From: Paracoccaceae bacterium
Lineage (GTDB): Bacteria; Pseudomonadota; Alphaproteobacteria; Rhodobacterales; Rhodobacteraceae
Length of the DNA stretch: 5,221 nucleotides
Direction of reading: 5' to 3'
Assembly: GCA_007121055.1 (NCBI GenBank)
Contig: SKMM01000399.1
Span: 1 to 5,221 of the forward strand
Below the pieces are notes generated by a model. The model ran no database searches, was not told where the DNA came from, and was given only the letters and a program-made list of their open reading frames with translations. Below are positions 1 through 4,819 of this stretch, in pieces. The translations under genes and the position numbers were made by a program. The first letter of the stretch is position 1. Each line of letters begins with the position of its first letter.

Positions 1-104
1 GACGGGGGCACGCCGTGGCGCTGCAGCCCGGGCCGGCCCGCATCCTGCACCAGGTCGAGGGGACCGGCGCGCAGGACCCGCAGCGCGGGGGCCTCAGCCG
101 GCAT
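1..104 (-). CDS. pxpC: 5-oxoprolinase subunit PxpC (KipA family), N-terminal 34 codons only
   Basis: Only the start of this gene is in the window; it runs off the left edge. The ATG at 104-102 opens a frame beginning MPAEAPALRVLRAGPLDLVQ, followed by DAGRPG and ending HGVPP. The last partial codon is TC, so the next residue is serine. The pattern V-x-x-x-GPLDLVQDAGRPG...GVPPS matches the conserved N-terminus of KipA/PxpC proteins (usual form TTVQDLGRPGYQ..GVPPSGAMD). A GAGGA Shine-Dalgarno lies 5 nt upstream (complement of 110-114), which supports this start. The start lies inside the end of pxpB, an 11-nt overlap in a different frame, so translation is probably coupled. In the family PxpC is the cyclophilin-like partner of PxpB in the ATP-dependent 5-oxoprolinase. 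Older annotations call it allophanate hydrolase subunit 2 or a biotin-dependent carboxyltransferase; nothing seen here supports those roles. Confidence 0.88.
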   Translation of the reverse strand, partial: MPAEAPALRVLRAGPLDLVQDAGRPGLQRHGVPP

Positions 105-810
105 CGGGGTCCTCGCCGGCGGCGATGCGGGCGGCGAGGGTGTCGAATGCGGCCGCCGAAATGGGGCGGAACCGCACCCGGTCGCCCGGGCGGAACAGGA
201 AGGGCGGGTCGCGGCGCAGATCGAACGGGCGCAGCGGCGTGCGGCCCAGCAGGTGCCAGGCGCTGGGGGCCGCCACGGAACTGATGGCCGCCTGCACCCC
301 GCCGATGGAGATGGAGCCCGCCGGGATCCGGGGCCGCGGCGTCTCCAGCCGCGACAGGTGCAGCGCCTCGGGCAGGCCCGCGAGATAGGCAAAGCCCGGC
401 TGGAAGCCGATCATGGCCACGGTGAAGGTGCAGGCCGCATGCGCCTCCACCAGCGCCCGCGGCGTGAGGCCCAGCAGACCCGCGGCGGCCTCCAGATCGA
501 TGCCATGCTCACCGCCATAGGCCACCGGCACGGTCCAGAGCCGACCGGGCCTGGCGGCGGCGCCCTCGGAGAGGGCCGCGAGCAGGTCTTCCACAGCCGC
601 CTGAAGGGGGCGCCAGCCGATCACCGCGGGGTCATAGACGATCTGGAGCGAGCGGTAGGTGGGCACGACCTCGCGCACCCCCTCCGGCGCGGCCGCAGCC
701 AGCGCCGCGTCGAGGCGGCGGACACGGGCCAGCGCCTCGTCCGAGATCGTGGTGCCGAACTCGACGGTCAGCGCGGCATCGCCCGCGGGCAGGAAGCGGG
801 GCGCGGCCAT
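94..810 (-). CDS. pxpB: 5-oxoprolinase subunit PxpB (KipI family)
   Basis: 238 residues, normal length for the family. Visible landmarks in order: LPAGDAALTVEFG (7-19), VPTYRSLQIVYDP (49-61), VPVAYGGEHGIDLE (94-107), IGFQPGFAYLAGLP (134-147), TPRPRIPAGSISIGG (157-171), LLGRTPLRPFD (187-197) and RPGDRVRF (207-214). These are the hallmarks of the KipI/PxpB cyclophilin-like fold, which pairs with PxpC and acts with PxpA to hydrolyse 5-oxoproline to glutamate with ATP in the cytoplasm. Oddity: where most relatives I know read IYPxxSPGGW, residues 176-185 read ISSVAAPSAW, so the usual Ser-Pro-Gly-Gly-Trp is largely replaced while GRTP is kept. The ATG is 3 nt after the dctM stop. The only purine-rich stretch (GAGGG) abuts the start codon, so translation probably depends on coupling to dctM. 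The B. subtilis homologue KipI was first described as an inhibitor of sporulation kinase KinA, a role not expected in this host. Confidence 0.93.
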   Translation of the reverse strand: MAAPRFLPAGDAALTVEFGTTISDEALARVRRLDAALAAAAPEGVREVVPTYRSLQIVYDPAVIGWRPLQAAVEDLLAALSEGAAARPGRLWTVPVAYGGEHGIDLEAAAGLLGLTPRALVEAHAACTFTVAMIGFQPGFAYLAGLPEALHLSRLETPRPRIPAGSISIGGVQAAISSVAAPSAWHLLGRTPLRPFDLRRDPPFLFRPGDRVRFRPISAAAFDTLAARIAAGEDPDAG

Positions 811-813
811 CCC

Positions 814-2115
814 TCAGCGGCTGCCCATCACCAGATTGGGCAGGAACAGCGCCAGCTCCGGCACGAAGACGACGAACACGGTGAAGGCCAGCGTGATGAA
901 GAAGAACGGCACCGTGGCCGCGGCGATGGCGCCCAGCTTCTCGCCGGTGATGCCCTGGATCACGAACAGATTGAACCCCACAGGCGGGGTGATCTGCGCC
1001 AGCTCCACCACCAGGATCAGGAACACCCCGAACCAGATCGGATCGAACCCCGCCTGCACCACCAGCGGCAGGGTGATGGGCAGGGTCATGACGATGATCG
1101 ACAGCCCCTCCAGCACGCAGCCCAGCAACACGTAGAGGAGCAGCAGCACCAGGATCAGCGCGATGGGGCTGAGCTCCATCGCCCCCACCGACTGCGCCAC
1201 GAAGCGCGGGATGCCGAGGAAGGCCATAGCGGTGGAGACGAACACCGCGCCTGCGATGATCAGCCCGATCATCGAGGTGGTGCGCACCGCCGCCATCAGC
1301 GCCTCGAACAGCGACCCGGGGCTGAGGGTGCGTTGCGCGGCACTGAGCAGGACCGCGCCGAGGACCCCCATCGCCGCGCCCTCGGTCGGCGTGGCGAGGC
1401 CCGCATACATCGAGCCCAGCACGAACAGGATCAGGAGCGCGACCGGCAGCAGGTCCGCCAGCGCCCACAACCGCTGCCCCCAGGTGAAGCGCATCCGGTC
1501 GTCGGGCAGCCGGTCGGCGTGCACAAGGCTCCAGCCACCGACATAGACCATGTAGCACAGCGCCAGCGCGATACCGGGCAGGAGCCCCGCGAGGAACATC
1601 CGCAGGATCGACTGCTCGGCCAGAACGCCATAGATGATCATGATCACGCTGGGCGGGATCAGGAAGCCCAGCGTGCCCGCGCCCGCCAGCGAGCCCATCA
1701 CGATGCGCTTGTCGTAACCGCGCGCCAGAAGCTCCTTCAACGTGATGCGGCCCACGGTGACGGTGGTGGCGGCCGACGAGCCCGACACGGCCGCGAACAG
1801 CGAACAGCCCAGCACGTTGACGTGCAGAAGCCGCCCCGGAAGGTTGGTGGTCCAGGGCGTCAGGCCCGCGAACAGCTTCTCGGCCAGCCGGGTGCGGAAG
1901 AGGATCTCCGCCATCAGGATGAACAACGGCAGCGCCAGCAGCTCCATGGAGGTGGTGGAGTTCCACAGGTTCTGCGCCAGCATCCGCTCGATGGGCATGT
2001 CGCGGAAGATCCACAGCGACCCGATGCCCACGGCAAAGAGCGACATGCCGACCCAGACGCCGAGCGCCAGCACCAGCGCCAGCAGGCCCACGACGGTGAG
2101 GATGACGATGGTCAT
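814..2115 (-). CDS. dctM: TRAP transporter large permease subunit (DctM family)
   Basis: 433 residues, typical for the family. It is an inner-membrane protein, with long hydrophobic segments from residue 3 to near the C-terminus, consistent with about 12 helices and re-entrant loops. Signature stretches: MELLALPLFILMAE (57-70), CSLFAAVSGSSAATTVTVG (104-122), RGYDKRIVMGSLAGAGTLG (132-150), FLIPPSVIMIIYGV (151-164), FLAGLLPG (174-181), TPTEGAAMG (242-250) and ITPPVGFNLFVIQGITG (375-391). In TRAP systems this subunit carries the transport path and binds the coupling cation, usually Na+, while DctQ braces it and DctP delivers substrate. The start chosen is the ATG at 2115-2113, which overlaps the dctQ stop by 4 nt (ATGA). 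It gives the expected N-terminus MTIVILTVVG and has GAGGG 9 nt upstream. The frame stays open to about 2469, but the extra residues are Arg/His/Ala-rich, cover dctQ in another frame and are not part of the protein. Confidence 0.96.
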   Translation of the reverse strand: MTIVILTVVGLLALVLALGVWVGMSLFAVGIGSLWIFRDMPIERMLAQNLWNSTTSMELLALPLFILMAEILFRTRLAEKLFAGLTPWTTNLPGRLLHVNVLGCSLFAAVSGSSAATTVTVGRITLKELLARGYDKRIVMGSLAGAGTLGFLIPPSVIMIIYGVLAEQSILRMFLAGLLPGIALALCYMVYVGGWSLVHADRLPDDRMRFTWGQRLWALADLLPVALLILFVLGSMYAGLATPTEGAAMGVLGAVLLSAAQRTLSPGSLFEALMAAVRTTSMIGLIIAGAVFVSTAMAFLGIPRFVAQSVGAMELSPIALILVLLLLYVLLGCVLEGLSIIVMTLPITLPLVVQAGFDPIWFGVFLILVVELAQITPPVGFNLFVIQGITGEKLGAIAAATVPFFFITLAFTVFVVFVPELALFLPNLVMGSR

Positions 2116-2663
2116 GGCGCGCGGCCCTCGTCGGCGCGCATGCTCTGGCCCAGCACCGTGACCCGGATCAGCCGCGCCAGCAGCTGCAGCCACAGCATCC
2201 CAAGGCCCAGCAGCACCAGCGATTGCGGGATCCACAGTGGCGTGCGCGTGGGCTGGAACGACCGCGTGCCGCGCTGGTAGGCGTTGAGGACGAAATCGCC
2301 GAAGGCGCTGAGCATGAACAACACGATCAGCAGCCCCAGAGCCGTGGCCACCGCATCGCAGACCCGCGCGAGCGGTGCGGGCAGGGTCTCCAGCAGGATG
2401 CCCACCCGCACATGCCCGCCGGTGCGCAGCGTGTCGGCGGCGGCCAGACTGATGACAGCGGCCATGCAATAGGTGGCCAGTTCCCAGCTGACCCCGAGCG
2501 AGCGGCGGAACAGGAAGCGCGAGCCGATCTCGCCCAGCATCAGGATGGCGATCACCGCCATCAGGACCGCGGCGAGCCGGGCCAGCCAGAGGCCGGCCCC
2601 GTCCACCACCGCAAGCGCACGCACGAGCAAGGGCTGTCCTCCGTGACGGGGCGGTCGCCCCAT
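2112..2663 (-). CDS. dctQ: TRAP transporter small permease subunit (DctQ family)
   Basis: Up to 183 residues, with four hydrophobic segments at roughly 28-46, 64-78, 103-124 and 146-168, as expected of the four-helix small membrane subunit that packs against DctM. Family marks: GSRFLFRRSLGVSWELATY (47-65, with the conserved Arg-Phe and Trp-Glu), a GGHVRV turn (82-87) and RTPLWIPQSLV (140-150). It sits between dctP and dctM, and its stop overlaps the dctM start by 4 nt. The start is uncertain. The outer ATG at 2663 has almost no Shine-Dalgarno, and a short GC hairpin begins within that codon. Twelve codons in, a TTG at 2630-2628 follows a good GGAGGA by 6 nt. I give the outer ATG as the maximal extent but think the TTG start (172 residues) is at least as likely. 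Function and family are secure; substrate cannot be read from this subunit. Confidence 0.92.
   Translation of the reverse strand: MGRPPRHGGQPLLVRALAVVDGAGLWLARLAAVLMAVIAILMLGEIGSRFLFRRSLGVSWELATYCMAAVISLAAADTLRTGGHVRVGILLETLPAPLARVCDAVATALGLLIVLFMLSAFGDFVLNAYQRGTRSFQPTRTPLWIPQSLVLLGLGMLWLQLLARLIRVTVLGQSMRADEGRAP
2637..2642 (-). promoter_or_regulatory. Strong Shine-Dalgarno inside the 5' end of dctQ, pointing to a TTG start
   Basis: The minus strand reads GGAGGA here, followed by 6 nt and then TTG at 2630-2628 in the dctQ frame. Spacing and match to the 16S rRNA tail are better than for the outer ATG at 2663. A GTG two codons further on has a longer, less suitable spacing of 12 nt. In addition, a self-complementary GGGGC/GCCCC pair (2648-2661) begins with the G of the outer ATG and could hide it. 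Confidence 0.5.
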
Positions 2664-2675
2664 TGCCTGGATGGA

Positions 2676-2711
2676 CCCGCCCGCGGCCGGCCGTACGGTG
2701 CCGCGGGCGGG
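2676..2711. repeat. Perfect 12-bp GC-only inverted repeat (hairpin) between dctP and dctQ
   Basis: Arms 2676-2687 and 2700-2711 are exact reverse complements (CCCGCCCGCGGC / GCCGCGGGCGGG) around a 12-nt loop that itself contains the palindrome CCGTACGG. In the dctPQM message this would form a very stable stem starting about 115 nt after the dctP stop and ending 12 nt before the outer dctQ ATG. No run of U follows it, so it is not a canonical intrinsic terminator. The position suits a 3'-end stabiliser or partial attenuator that keeps dctP mRNA in excess over dctQM, as is known in general for binding-protein genes followed by permease genes. That role is inferred. Confidence 0.7.
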
Positions 2712-2768
2712 CGGGGCAGATCGATTTCCAAGGGCCTCACCCTGCTCAGGCGCACCCCTGCATCACCT

Positions 2769-2790
2769 GGTCGGCACGCCCGAGCCGACC
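2769..2790. repeat. 7-bp inverted repeat downstream of dctP
   Basis: GGTCGGC at 2769-2775 is matched exactly by GCCGACC at 2784-2790 with an 8-nt loop, about 36 nt after the dctP stop. Closer to the stop, 2808-2825 is a nearly palindromic CCGG/CCCCGGGG tract. Together with the 12-bp hairpin at 2676-2711, the 162-bp gap 2664-2825 is rich in potential RNA structure and contains no gene I can support. There is no T-tract after this stem on the minus strand. Confidence 0.45.
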
Positions 2791-2825
2791 GGCACCCTGG
2801 CGCGGGGCCGGTCCCCGGGGCCGGG

Positions 2826-3803
2826 TCAGTCGGCCTGGAAGGCCTCAATGATGGGGCGGGAGTCGGGGACCTCGTCCATGAAGGCCTCCCACATCGGCAT
2901 GCCGACCTCCAGCAGCGCCGCGCGCAACTCCTCCGAGGGGTCGCGGATCTCGACGCCGTTCTCGGCCAGGATGGCGAGCTTCTCGTCATCTTCGGCGCGG
3001 GCGGCGTCCCAGAATTCGGGTTGCATCTCCTCGGCGATGCGCGCGATGGCCTCCTGGTGTTCCTCGGACAACGCGTTCCAGGCGTCGAGGTTGACGTTGA
3101 CCATGATCGCCGAGCCCTGCCAGTTGAACCGGCTCATGTGGCCCAGGAACTCCCAGAAGCTGCCGTCAACGCCCGACGAGGACGAGGTGGTCACCCCGTC
3201 GATGGCGCCGGTGGCCAGCGCCGGCACCACCTCGCCCCAGGGCATCTGGATCGGCGAGGCCCCCAGCGCGCTGAAGAAGTTCGCGCCCATGGAGTCCACC
3301 ACGCGGATGCGCACGCCGTCCAGGTCCTCAACCGTCTCGATGGGGTTGCGCGAATAGACCGCCTGGCCGGGCCAGGGGACCATGTAGAGGATCTTCTGGT
3401 TGTTGCGCTCGGCGACCTCGTCGTAGTGGTCACGGGCCAGCGCCTGCAGGCGTTCGAGCTCGTCGAAGCTGGGGGCGAGGTAGGGCAGGGATTCCATGCC
3501 GAAGATCGGCTCCTCGCCGACCTGCTGGTTCAGCAGGATGTCGGCGATCGGCACGATGCGGTCGCGCACCGCCGCCAGCAGCTCGGGACCGGCCAGACCG
3601 AGGGCGCCGCCCGGGTGCAGCTCGATCACCACCTCGCCGTCGGTGGCCTCGCGCACGGCCTCTGCAAAGCGGCGGTGGTTCTGGGTGTGGAAATTACCCT
3701 CGGGCCAGACGATGGCCATATCCCAGACGGTCTGCGCCTGGACCGGGACGGCGAGGAGGCCGGCGGCCAGCACGGCCGCGCCGAAGGTGGGGTGATGTCT
3801 CAT
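2826..3803 (-). CDS. dctP: TRAP transporter periplasmic substrate-binding protein (DctP family)
   Basis: 325 residues. The start is the ATG at 3803-3801, with AGGGAG 5 nt upstream. It gives a clear secretion signal: MRHH, then a hydrophobic stretch FGAAVLAAGLLAVPV, with likely cleavage after VQA (23). The mature protein shows DctP-family features: a first strand WDMAIVWPEG (27-36), GGALGLAGPELLAAV (65-79), DLDGVRIRV (160-168, Arg167 being the likely conserved carboxylate-binding arginine), MPWGEVVPALATGAIDGV (187-204) and TSSSSGVDGSFWEF (206-219). It binds a carboxylate in the periplasm and hands it to DctQM. The TSS.xGVD segment after IDGV resembles the subgroup containing the Bordetella pertussis DctP6/DctP7 proteins, which were reported to bind pyroglutamate. 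With pxpA upstream and pxpBC downstream, 5-oxoproline is the best guess, but substrate is inferred from context. An in-frame ATG at 3926 would add 41 residues before the signal peptide and is rejected. Confidence 0.95.
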   Translation of the reverse strand: MRHHPTFGAAVLAAGLLAVPVQAQTVWDMAIVWPEGNFHTQNHRRFAEAVREATDGEVVIELHPGGALGLAGPELLAAVRDRIVPIADILLNQQVGEEPIFGMESLPYLAPSFDELERLQALARDHYDEVAERNNQKILYMVPWPGQAVYSRNPIETVEDLDGVRIRVVDSMGANFFSALGASPIQMPWGEVVPALATGAIDGVTTSSSSGVDGSFWEFLGHMSRFNWQGSAIMVNVNLDAWNALSEEHQEAIARIAEEMQPEFWDAARAEDDEKLAILAENGVEIRDPSEELRAALLEVGMPMWEAFMDEVPDSRPIIEAFQAD

Positions 3804-3848
3804 GGCTGCTCCCTGTGTTGTGCTGATGGCGCTGGCCGAGGGGGCCGT

Positions 3849-3875
3849 GCCGCACCGGGATACGGTCGGTGCGGC
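3849..3875. repeat. 9-bp inverted repeat in the dctP leader
   Basis: GCCGCACCG (3849-3857) and CGGTGCGGC (3867-3875) are exact reverse complements around a 9-nt loop (3858-3866). After one mismatch, two more pairs extend the stem to 3846/3878. If transcription starts near 3904, as the candidate promoter suggests, this hairpin lies in the middle of a 5' leader of about 100 nt, well upstream of the dctP ribosome site at 3809-3814. It could stabilise the leader or, if transcription continues from pxpA, act as a processing or attenuation signal. No T-tract follows on the minus strand. Confidence 0.5.
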
Positions 3876-3901
3876 CCGCCACGGCCGGCCGCCGCTCCCG
3901 A

Positions 3902-3911
3902 TTGCATGCAA
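3902..3911. promoter_or_regulatory. Candidate operator palindrome upstream of dctP
   Basis: TTGCATGCAA is a perfect 10-bp palindrome in one of the few AT-containing pockets of the 201-bp pxpA-dctP gap. GntR regulators of the FCD class commonly bind short palindromes of the form TTGTATACAA or TNGTNNNACNA, and such a regulator is encoded about 0.9 kb upstream. The site overlaps the end of the candidate -10 region and the expected start of transcription, a position typical for repression. One 10-bp palindrome can occur by chance, and no second copy is visible in the window, so this is a suggestion only. Confidence 0.35.
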
Positions 3912-3940
3912 GCTTAGGCGGCGCACTTCCGCGGCGTCAA
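3911..3940 (-). promoter_or_regulatory. Candidate sigma-70-type promoter for dctP
   Basis: On the minus strand TTGACG (3940-3935) matches the -35 consensus in five of six positions. After an 18-nt spacer it is followed by TAAGCT (3916-3911), a weak -10 matching three of six. Alphaproteobacterial promoters often keep the -35 TTGAC and are loose at -10, so the pair is credible. It would start transcription near 3904, about 100 nt before the dctP start codon. It would let dctPQM-pxpBC be expressed apart from gntR-pxpA. Confidence 0.35.
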
Positions 3941-3943
3941 CTG

Positions 3944-3956
3944 CGCAGGCCCTGCG
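3944..3956. repeat. Short GC inverted repeat downstream of pxpA
   Basis: CGCAGG (3944-3949) and CCTGCG (3951-3956) are reverse complements around a single base; as RNA this is a stem of about 5 bp with a 3-nt loop. It lies 48 nt after the pxpA stop and just upstream of the candidate -35 box. The stem is short and lacks a T-tract, so a terminator role for pxpA is weak. Confidence 0.25.
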
Positions 3957-4004
3957 GGCCGGGGGTCGGGACGGCGGGGCCCAGCGATTGGACAGCGGGA
4001 GCGG

Positions 4005-4775
4005 TCAGTCTGCGGCGGCGAAGGGGCGCAGGCGGATGCCGTTCTCGGTCAGCCGGTCGCGGATGATGGTGGCGGCCTCCACCGCGCCCGGGGTGTCGCC
4101 ATGCACGCAGATCGTGTCCACGGGGACGGGCAGGCGGGTGCCCTCGGTGGTGAAGATCGCGCCCTCCAGCACCATGCGCACGGCGCGCTCGGCGGCCTGG
4201 GCGGGGTCGTGGATCACCGCACCGGGGATCTTGCGCGGGGTGAGGTTGCCGTTCTCCTGATAGGTGCGGTCGGCATAGACCTCGCGCACCAGCCGCAGGC
4301 CGAGGCGTTCGGCGGCGGCCTCGGACTGGGTCAGGGGCATGACGGTGTAGAAAAGGTCGCGGTCCACGGTGCGGATCGCGCGGGCGATGGCGGTGGCAAG
4401 CTCGGCGTCCTCGTTGGCCATGGTGCCAAGCACGCCATGGGTCTTGACGTGGGTGATGCGATGGCCGGCGGCGGCGGCCACGGCCTGCGCCGCGCCGATC
4501 TGATAGATCAGCAGCTTCTCGATGTCGGCGGGGTCCTCGCCCACGATCATCCGGCGGCCGAAGCCCCACAAATCCATCAGGCTCGGGTGCGCGCCCACCG
4601 CCACGCCGTTCTCGCGCGCCATCTCCATGGTGCGGAACATCACCAGCGGGTCGCCCGCGTGAAACCCGCAGGCGACATTGGCGGTGGTGACGATGCGCAG
4701 CATCTCGGGGTCGTTGCCCAGCCGGTAGACCCCGAAGCTCTCGCCCAGATCCGCGTTCAGATCGACCTGACCCAT
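4005..4775 (-). CDS. pxpA: 5-oxoprolinase subunit PxpA (LamB/YcsF family)
   Basis: 256 residues, the usual length. The start at 4775 gives the canonical N-terminus VDLNADLGESFG (4-15). Further family motifs: TANVACGFHAGDP (31-43), GVAVGAHPSLMDLWGFGRR (57-75), YQIGAAQAV (91-99), HVKTHG (109-114), EVYADRTY (165-172), IPGAVIHDP (183-191) and TICVHGDTPGAV (221-232). The acidic and His residues Asp5, Asp9, Glu12, His39, His63, His113, Asp169 and His225 line the presumed active site of this TIM-barrel-like family. PxpA works in the cytoplasm with PxpBC in ATP-dependent ring opening of 5-oxoproline. Oddities: the usual HVKPHGALYN is HVKTHGVLGT, and the loop usually containing LaGS reads VMPLTQSE (145-152). 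This marks a divergent subgroup that may act on a related substrate. The Shine-Dalgarno is weak. The gene follows the regulator by 44 bp and is separated from pxpBC by the transporter genes. LamB here is the Aspergillus lactam-utilisation name, not the maltoporin. Confidence 0.94.
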   Translation of the reverse strand: MGQVDLNADLGESFGVYRLGNDPEMLRIVTTANVACGFHAGDPLVMFRTMEMARENGVAVGAHPSLMDLWGFGRRMIVGEDPADIEKLLIYQIGAAQAVAAAAGHRITHVKTHGVLGTMANEDAELATAIARAIRTVDRDLFYTVMPLTQSEAAAERLGLRLVREVYADRTYQENGNLTPRKIPGAVIHDPAQAAERAVRMVLEGAIFTTEGTRLPVPVDTICVHGDTPGAVEAATIIRDRLTENGIRLRPFAAAD

Positions 4776-4819
4776 GGGTGCGAGCCTACTGCGCCCCTGC
4801 CCGCCCGTCCAGCCGGGCC

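Noticed and set aside
1..810. Annotation of the PxpB/PxpC genes as allophanate hydrolase or urea amidolyase subunits, or as a sporulation kinase inhibitor.
   Set aside because: These are inherited names. The presence of pxpA in the same cluster and no urea carboxylase or amidase gene in view fit the 5-oxoprolinase assignment better.
253..2280. A 675-codon open frame on the plus strand antisense to pxpB, dctM and dctQ (and another at 2223-3917).
   Set aside because: Both translate to low-complexity Arg/His/Gln/Gly-rich sequence with no recognisable domain and lie opposite well-supported genes. Long antisense frames are expected at this GC content.
2676..2711. Reading the dctP-dctQ hairpin as a rho-independent terminator.
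   Set aside because: No U-rich stretch follows the stem in the direction of transcription, and dctQ and dctM would be left without an evident promoter.
2718..2736. AT-containing pocket (AGATCGATTTCC) as a separate dctQ promoter.
   Set aside because: No pair of -35 and -10-like boxes with acceptable spacing could be found on the minus strand.
3904..3915. GCATGCAAGCTT is identical to the SphI-HindIII junction of common cloning polylinkers, raising the thought of vector sequence.
   Set aside because: The match stops at 12 nt, the flanks do not continue as a polylinker, and the surrounding operon is continuous and uniform in composition. The likelier reading is a natural palindrome next to an AAGCTT.
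3804..3926. In-frame N-terminal extension of dctP to an ATG at 3926.
   Set aside because: It would place 41 polar and Arg-rich residues before a clear signal peptide. The inner ATG has a good Shine-Dalgarno, and the extension covers the candidate operator and leader hairpin.
4803..4818. A GCCCG/CGGGC stem just after the regulator stop as a terminator.
   Set aside because: Only 5 bp with no T-tract, in a 44-bp gap; read-through into pxpA is more likely.
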